Positions 56,961-64,000 of a DNA stretch of 64,000 nt are shown piece after piece. Below the pieces are notes generated by a model, which worked only from the letters and a program-made list of their open reading frames with translations, was not told where the DNA came from and did not search any database. A program made the translations under genes and the position numbers. Position 1 is the first letter of the stretch. Each line of letters starts with the position of its first letter. The stretch is from Rusavskia elegans. Taxonomy: Eukaryota > Ascomycota > Lecanoromycetes > Teloschistales > Teloschistaceae. The DNA is taken from positions 372,001 through 436,000 of the forward strand of contig SAUG01000016.1 of the NCBI GenBank assembly GCA_011316305.1, given 5' to 3'.

Positions 56961-59900
56961 TCATAACGCCCATTCATTCTGGTCATCCGCGTCGCTCACG
57001 AACGGTTCTTCGATGAGCTTGATGGCGTAGTCACCACAGAGTATACTACACCAGGTAGACTTCTCGTCAGCGTATAGAATTCAGTCAAACAGTATATGGG
57101 AAACGACTTACCACTGTTGTGCCACCAAAGCGTCCAGCTCCCTTGCCTCTCGCTCCCTCCTCCCTCCTCTGGCAATACTGGCTTGCAACTCCCTGATCCT
57201 GCCCCTCACCGTCAATCCGCTCCCTTCCAAGACCTTCCTACCCAGACAATCGCTATGAAAGCCATGCTGACAGCTCGGGAACACGAAGAACTGCCGACTC
57301 AGCAACGGCAGTTCACACACTCGACATCGCTCGCCTGGCTCGACGATTGCATACCGATTGTTCAACTGCTTGATATCGTTTTTGATTGACTCCGCCGTTG
57401 CGGCCGAAGCGTCCATTTCGCTGTCGAGTGCGCTGATGGACCGTGAATACGATTCCAACGCTGCACAGATCTCTTCTTTGAAATCGTCGATGACGACAAA
57501 GTCCGGGAAGAAGGGGATGAGATCTTCAATGCGGAGGAGATCGCATCGTTTCATGAAATCCAGTGCTGTCTTGATGCTGCCGACGCCTTGCTGATTGATC
57601 ACCTTCTTCGCTACAGCCAGCCACAGCCTTTTCCGGAGCGCTGGATCCGTGTCGGAAGGTTTATCGGCCACCGATGAGGCGAGGTCGATATCGTTGTGCT
57701 TGAGGGCTAGGTCGACCGCGGAGCTGTATTCACCCATGGAAGAATATATGTGCACGGCCGATTGGACACGTGAATGCTGGATGCAGAGGCGGAAGGCGAA
57801 GTCGGTGTCGTAAAGGGGCTTGGCGTTCAGAGATTGGGCCGAAAGGTAGGACATGAGTGCTGCTTCGGAAGGCGATGGATGAGAAGCGTAGATTGAGATG
57901 AGGGTGTTGTGGATGGCAGGATCGGTGGATTGAAGTTGGTTGATGCAGTAATTGAGGTAGCGAGCTGCTTGATTCTTAGCTAGAGGAATGTCGTTGTCTT
58001 TGTTGTAGTTGAGCAGGGCAGGAATGATTTTGCGAGGATTGAGGTCAGGGTGGCGCATCAAGATATCCACCAATTCCGTGCCGACATGGCTCATCAGGAC
58101 GCTGCTGTATCTGTAGAATATCTCGGGTTCGTTCTGCTTCTGGAAGACGTCAAGTGCTTCGTGCCATCGTTCCCGCTGAATCCAGTATGACAGGACGAAG
58201 TTGGAGTCATCGATAGCAGTTGCGTATGCAAGTAATTCTTGTTCTCGTCCATGGCTGCTGATGATGTCGTAGGTTGTCTTTCGATCCAGATCAGCTTTAT
58301 ATTTGCCTACGAAATCTTGAAACTCCTTCCGTATGCCGCCCAGTTCGTCTTTCGTCTCTGCCGTATTAGTACCCTCAATCAACTGGGCTTTTGTCGTGAT
58401 GGTATCATCTAGCGAATTGAGCTTGGACATGAAAATCTCGACCAGCCAGCTAGCGATCATGATTCTTTGCATTACATAAGTCTTCTTGAAGGTGGCGATT
58501 TTGGTGAGCAAGTACTTGCGTAATGCATCGTGTTCACCATGGTCAATAAAAGTCAGCGCAACCTGTTCGAAAGATCGACTGCTTTTGCCATACACGCTCG
58601 CTGCTTCGAGGTACCGCTTCTTGTTGATCAGGAAGTCTCCAGACGCCGTTGCGACGGCATCCTTTTGGGCTGGCGATCTGGCATACTGCGACGCCTGATC
58701 GAACTTCTGAGCTGCAAGCATGATTTTCCAGACGTCTCGATCTTCGTCGTTAACAACAATTTCGAAGATCTCTTGAGTGGTCAACAGCCAGAACGTGTTC
58801 TTTTTCTGATCCGACAAAAGGCAGAGCACAGTGTCGCCCGGTCCCAGAACAACTTGATCGTAGACGATTTTCTCGTCCAGCCTTTGAATTGCAACGATTC
58901 TACCATCTACGAAGCACAAGATATGCCATTGAGTAAGCAGCAAACCAGCGACAGGGTCTACTGTTGGTTTTCGTCGACCACTCGCGTTTTCGGATGGTGG
59001 AATCTTGTTCCTTGGCAGCATCACTGAATTACTGAAGATATTGGAGCCTAGATCTGATGACGCGGCGCTGGTCCACAGCTTGCCATGAAGGACGCCTTGG
59101 GCGGACAGCCAGGCATAAGAACGTTCGCTTTCATCTCCATCGGCAGGGAACCCCCCTGGGGGGTCCGGAGACACAGTCAAGGTTGATGGGACGGGCCTTG
59201 AGTCTCGCGCCACCTCGTAGACGGTCGGTGTCTCGGTTTCAAACAGCTTGGTGAAGACGGAGCCTGATCCCTCTTGACCAGGTCGTCCGATACGTCCGGT
59301 GAAGTGAAATAGCCTGGTTTCGGTAGCAATGACGACCCTGCGACGGTCGGGTCGATCCGGCAACAGATCGACCCATAGCCCCGTGACAGGTCCATCAGGA
59401 ACCTTGTAGACAGCCTTGATATACTTTTCTTCACGCCGGAATAACTCGTTGGATAGCTCGATGTAGACTTCATAGACATTGCCATCGGATGCACCAATGA
59501 GGATTTCCCTGGTCGAAGCTGTGGGCAGGGATGGATTCCAGGCTATAGTTTCGATCCGTACGCCTTTCAGCCGCGATAAGACTTTGGGCTGCCTCGATTG
59601 GGTGTGAAGGTAGTAGTTTTCGCCGAAGGTGGTGGTAATGATGAGGTGGGAGGCTGACGGGTCGAGGAACATGGAACGGATGAGGCCAATCTCCTGGGGC
59701 CTCTTGGGCAGGTCGATGTCTAGGGGGCAACTGTGAGCGTCAAAAACGGCCGATTTGACGGGCAGAAGATAGCTCACCATCGATATCGCCAGGGCTGTCG
59801 AGGTCTATGCGCAAGATGCGGCCGGTTGACAAAGCGAGGATGAGGACATTGTTGGCGACTTGGGCGGCAACAAAGTCCGAGGAGATGGAGAATTGCAGCT

Positions 59901-59994
59901 GTACTTTTTCAACCTTGAATATGGGCAAAGAAGAGTCTGTGGGATCCTGTAGGCTTGCAGTTGCAACGCCATTGGTGATTGTATCCAGAGCCAT
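56961..59994 (-). CDS. VPS18: Vacuolar sorting protein Vps18 (HOPS/CORVET)
   Basis: 969 residues from exons 59994-59778, 59719-57112 and 57045-56961. The N-terminus is a beta-propeller, with AAQVANNVLILALSTGRILR and RPQEIGLIRSMFLDPSAS, then SHLIITTTFGENYYLHTQSR. The middle is an alpha-solenoid with clathrin-repeat-like helices (YLYAS-type segments, ALDVFQKQNEPEIFYRYSSV). The C-terminus has a RING-like finger, CRVCELPLLSRQFFVFPSCQ followed by HGFHSDC. The final CxxC is supplied by the short last exon as CILCGDYAIKLIEEPF. Vps18 is a core subunit of the HOPS and CORVET tethering complexes at vacuole and endosome. Without the third exon the RING would lack its last zinc ligands, so that splice matters. 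Confidence 0.95.
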
Positions 59995-61398
59995 TGAAGC
60001 TCTGTTTGACCTTAGCGTGCTGGTGAGCTGATATACGGTAGACGCATGATGCTATTACGACCTTATTGCCATTCAACCAAGCGAGCTGGCCCAAATCAAG
60101 TACTTCTGGTTAGGCAGCAGGAATGGGAGCGGTGCATATCTCGTTAATACGATATGAGCCTCTCGAGCTCTACTCGGTTGACTCGATTTTATATGACGCC
60201 AATCATCGCGATGCAGGCAATGGTCCGCGTTTGCTAGGTCCGTCGAGGCAACGATGCACCAAGATGTATTAATTATCAAGCCTTTTTGACCTTCCTGATT
60301 GACCATAGACGGCCGAGTAAGGATTGAGGCTTTTCACGAAGTTCACGTATCACGATGTCGACCAAGCGATGAACGGTACCGAAGTCGGTCTAGCCTCGAA
60401 CAGCTAGCATGTCAATGTCGTGCATGCGATTTGGCGGCACGTTTCAGTTCAAAGGTGGACTCTTGAATGCAGCCAATCACGAGATGCAACAACTCCGCCG
60501 CCTTCAGCCTCAAGTTGGTTGCTCGCCTGGAGGCGGATAGCCACCACAGGAGGCAAGGAGGTGCAAAGAAGAGGAGCAACTGTTGGAAAGGGTCCCGTGG
60601 CTGCCCAGTATCAGCTTTGACCGTTATGTTCCATCGAAGCTGAGAGCGTGCCACCGACTGGGATACAGACGAAAACAGCCAACAATGCCGACTTCCTATT
60701 CGCTGCGCGGTCGGGAAGATCCTTTTGTTCTCAAACGACACAAGGCTAGTAGGCGACCTCTGCGCTGCGAGGCTACGTAAGGTGGTAACTTGAGACACAC
60801 CACCATCACTCTACTCACACCATCCTTCCCACCACTCGTCCACTCATTTGCTGCCCCTACACAACATCGTCCACCTCGTCAGCTGGCCACACTGCAAACA
60901 CCCCGACCGGACTCTGCTTCCGATTCATCACCCACTCCTTCACTGCTCCATCCATCTCCTCATCATTCAATTCGCAACAACTGCTGTGCATGTGAGGGAC
61001 AGCGATCGGTCAGCGCGTCAAACTTGCTCCACCTGAAACCATCGCTTCCTTGCCCCAGAATCTTGGGTACGACCACCAAGTCAACATCTACCGACCCACC
61101 ACCACTTTTATTCCCTCACGACTGCACCGTTGTCGTTGCTCTTATCACCCTCGTTGTCCCTTTGACCCATCTCCAACGTTGACCGTTGTTAATTTTCACA
61201 TCGACTTCGACTACGTCCTGCTCTCGCCGTCATCCCCTGCTCGACACCTGCAGCAGTCATTCACCGACCCGCCCTGCTGACAGTCCCCTGGAATCTGACC
61301 ACCTCACTCCCAGGATCACCCCAGTGTCGCACTGACGTTATTCACTTTACCATGTTTACAATAATTTAGTCGCTCCGTCTTCCATTTCCAAGAACATC
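59995..61398. other. Intergenic 1.4 kb, VPS18 and STE11 promoters
   Basis: Divergent promoter region. The last 600 bp before STE11 is strongly C/T-rich on the plus strand (CACCATCCTTCCCACCACTC near 60,820), typical of a long fungal 5' leader, and holds several short upstream ATG frames. No gene is seen. Confidence 0.55.
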
Positions 61399-64000
61399 AT
61401 GGCCATGCTTGCCTCCAAATCCTCCTACCCATCATCGATGGGTATGGGTTCAAACCAGGCCTCCTCGTCCAGCCAGTACTCCAACACCTTAGCAACCCAC
61501 CGTACGCCTGTCATCGGTACTTCCCACAATGGTCCCTTTGCAAGTCCTACAGAGTCCGAGTTTTCCGATGGCGCATATGAGTCTCCAGACACCGCCGTCA
61601 GGTCAGTGCTCACCCTTCTCATTGCAAGCTTGTTGCTGTCCTCGAACCGCATTATGTTGCCGACTAACACCGTCCACGTCCTAGATCCTGGGACGAGAGG
61701 AGAGTGTGCGAATGGCTACGGAGCATCAACTGTGCCCAGTATGAACAGCTTTTCAAGCGTATGCGCCCATCCCTGCGCTTGATCTCGTGCTCGATTAACA
61801 TTTACCCAGTCAACAATGTGACGGGCAGTAACCTCATCGAATGTGATCAGTTGGTCTTGAAGGAAATGGGAATCAAGAAAATCGGAGACCGAGTTCGCAT
61901 CTTCGTGGCCATCAAACATCTCAGGACCAAGGCACTCGGTCATACCAGGAAGCGCATGCGGGACTCCATCGCCGCCCTCGAAGCCAACAGTCGCCCGGGC
62001 TATACCCCCTCGTCAGCCGGCTCTCCTAGGGCTCGAGAGCGTCCTCATCCCACTCCTCCGGCCGACAAAAGGTATTCTCGCGTCCTGGACCCGTCTGCCC
62101 TGGCGAACTTCCAGGCTGATATGGCCAACCATCGGCCAAGCTCGCCCTTAGCTGAGTCCGCTCGCAGGTATGGCAACATGAGTCCTACTGAGAGCATCCG
62201 CAACAACCAGGCACAAACACCTAACTATTTCTCCAGTCAACCGCCGTCGGCGAAGCACCCGCCCGGCCGTGGCCCTGGAACACCCGGTCGGCAATATCCA
62301 GTCATGCAAGATTCGACCGTCGGCAAGCTTCCTATGGGTCCTGTCATTCGTGTCATCTACAATGGCGGACAGACCAAGGTCCTGGATATCAAAAATTGCA
62401 GAACGGCCGAAGAAATCATGCTCAATGTCCTCCGAAAATTGAATTTGCCGGAAAAACAAACGAAGAACCATTGTTTCTACTTGCTCAGCGGCGTCGAACC
62501 CAGCCTTGCTCACTGCCATAGACTGACAGACGATGAAGTTGTGCGAGTATGTAATGATCTGTATCGCAGCGATAGGGGCCGTCTCATCCTCCGGAAGATC
62601 CATGCTGGTGAGCCCGACGATGAGGAATTGCGGAAGGCTGCTTCGATTTCCACTGAAGAGAACATGGACTCGCAGCAATCGCAGGCGATTGCCACCAATC
62701 TCGAACAAAGTAAGGGCAAGGTCCAACAACTCACCGGCGAAGATTGGGATACTCACCCGCCGGTTTCAGCTACTTATCGATCTCCGCGTGAAAGAGGCAA
62801 TAGCAATGCCGGACAACCTTGGACTCCTCCTGAGCGGTCCGACTCGCACTCGAGACCGAAGATGAAGAATTTTCTAGGCGCACGACCACCTAGCGAACTG
62901 ATCAGTCAAGAACTGACGACGTATTTCCCTCACCACCAGAAGGAAACTCTCGAGAGGACGGTCCGTATGTCGATGCGGAGATCCGCTCGACTGAGTCGAG
63001 CTGCCAGCCGTATCAGTGTCGCGAGTAATGCCAGCTTCACATCGAGCCTCAAAGACGCCCCACCTCTACCGAATATTGCAGACGGCTGGCTTACAGAAGG
63101 ACACACCCGTGGTGGGCCACGTCCGCTCTCCGTGTCTCGGTTTGCTATACCCCAGGTGGCTTACCGAGACTCGATTGCGTCGTCCTCCCTCCAGCCACTG
63201 CAGGAAGAGTCGCCAAGCGAGCCAAACAGGAAATCGTATGTCTCGTTCGAAAGCGACTCTCAGACTGGACTCGATGAAAGTAGTGCGACATTGCAAAGCT
63301 ATTTCGATGAGTCAGGCAGTAGTGGACCTGTGACTGAAGCTGGTGGATCTCTCACAGACCAGCTCACGCACGCCATTGCCGACGATGGTGAAGGACCAGA
63401 CGAGGAACTTGATTCATTCCTCAAAGGCGACTCCTGGGACAACGTCAAGTGGATGAAGGGTACATTAATTGGTCAAGGCTCCTTCGGCAGCGTATACCTG
63501 GCTCTGCATTCAATCACGGGGGAGCTCATGGCCGTCAAACAGGTCGAGGTTCCATCCAACAATGTCAGCACCATGGACAAGAAGAAGGAAAGCATGATCA
63601 ATGCATTGAAACGTGAGATTGACCTGCTCCGGGATCTACAGCACCAAAACATTGTGCAGTATCTCGGGTCCAACTCTGATGATGAGCACTTCAACATCTT
63701 CCTGGAATATGTGCCGGGTGGATCTGTGGCCGGCATGCTAAATTCATACGGCCAACTTCATGAACCTCTGATCCGCAACTTCGTCCGTCAAATTCTGACT
63801 GGCCTCTCCTACCTGCATGGCAAAGACATTATCCACCGGGATATCAAGGGTGCCAATGTTCTTGTCGACGGCAAGGGAAATATCAAGATCTCTGACTTTG
63901 GTATCTCCAAGCGTGTAGAAGCGTCTGCTCTGCTGGCACCATCAAAGAATGGTGGACATCTCCACCGACCCTCACTTCAAGGCTCGGTCTTCTGGATGGC
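61399..64000 (+). CDS. STE11: MAPKKK Ste11/SteC, 3' end outside window
   Basis: Kinase that starts the pheromone/filamentation and osmostress MAP kinase cascades. Exons 61399-61601, 61685-61758 and 61810 onward; about 822 residues visible. A SAM domain follows exon 1 (SWDERRVCEWLRSINCAQYE, NNVTGSNLIECDQLVLKEMG); it binds the adaptor Ste50. A Ras-associating-like ubiquitin fold lies at about residues 265-350 (VIRVIYNGGQTKVLDIKNC, EEIMLNVLRKLNLPE). A long Ser/Pro-rich autoinhibitory linker precedes the catalytic domain from about residue 636: GTLIGQGSFGSVYLAL, MAVKQVEV, HRDIKGANVLVDGKG, SDFGISK. The window ends inside the activation segment (SLQGSVFWM). The long upstream leader suggests post-transcriptional control, an inference only. 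Confidence 0.96.

Noticed and set aside
1..64000. CRISPR arrays, operons, bacterial-type promoters or rRNA genes
   Set aside because: None seen. The gene structure is eukaryotic throughout.

Overview
The window is nuclear DNA of a filamentous ascomycete (Pezizomycotina). The evidence is short spliceosomal introns (mostly 45-60 nt, GT..AG, often with a CTGAC/CTAAC-like branch site), genes about 1-2 kb apart on both strands, a fungal gene set (adenosine kinase, SteC/Ste11, Vps18, Ltv1, Lsg1, SUN-like Slp1, a LaeA-like methyltransferase, a DUF1770 protein) and a 5 kb A+T block with the TA-rich, CA/TG-poor look of repeat-induced point mutation (RIP). The class within Pezizomycotina cannot be fixed by eye. 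I rebuilt exon structures by splicing so that phases and total lengths close. Single-base errors at a few boundaries are possible.

Layout. 1-9.6 kb: 5' part of a Snf2-type remodeler ATPase (cut by the left edge), a BAR-domain protein and ribosomal protein uL2, all on the minus strand. 9.6-18 kb: a WHIM-type chromatin protein, a DUF1770 gene head-to-head with PGS1 (mitochondrial phosphatidylglycerophosphate synthase), and a SUN-like ER protein. 18-28.7 kb: an ABCC transporter, a secreted sphingomyelinase-D-like phospholipase, an intergenic stretch with a RIP-like patch, and a ten-exon methyltransferase. 29-41 kb: LTV1 and LSG1 head-to-head (40S and 60S biogenesis), a small unknown gene, an acyl-CoA dehydrogenase, SPO12, adenosine kinase and an EST1/SMG7-like gene. 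41.19-46.16 kb: the RIP-mutated element, bounded by a 12-bp inverted repeat and lying in what was probably a divergent promoter. 46.4-64 kb: a ZNF511-like zinc-finger gene, an F-box-like gene of doubtful structure, a Ran1/Ksp1-type kinase, a short-chain dehydrogenase, VPS18, and the first two thirds of the MAPKKK gene STE11/steC (cut by the right edge).

Most genes are housekeeping and are not one pathway. There is no secondary-metabolite cluster, although the ABC transporter, secreted phospholipase and LaeA-like methyltransferase at 18-28.7 kb form a small accessory-looking group. The most unusual signals are the inverted-repeat-bounded RIP block and a repeated intragenic composition flip: in five genes the coding strand changes from C/A-rich to G/T-rich (third codon positions C to G) part way along the direction of transcription. 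I found no clear candidate for an entirely new system.
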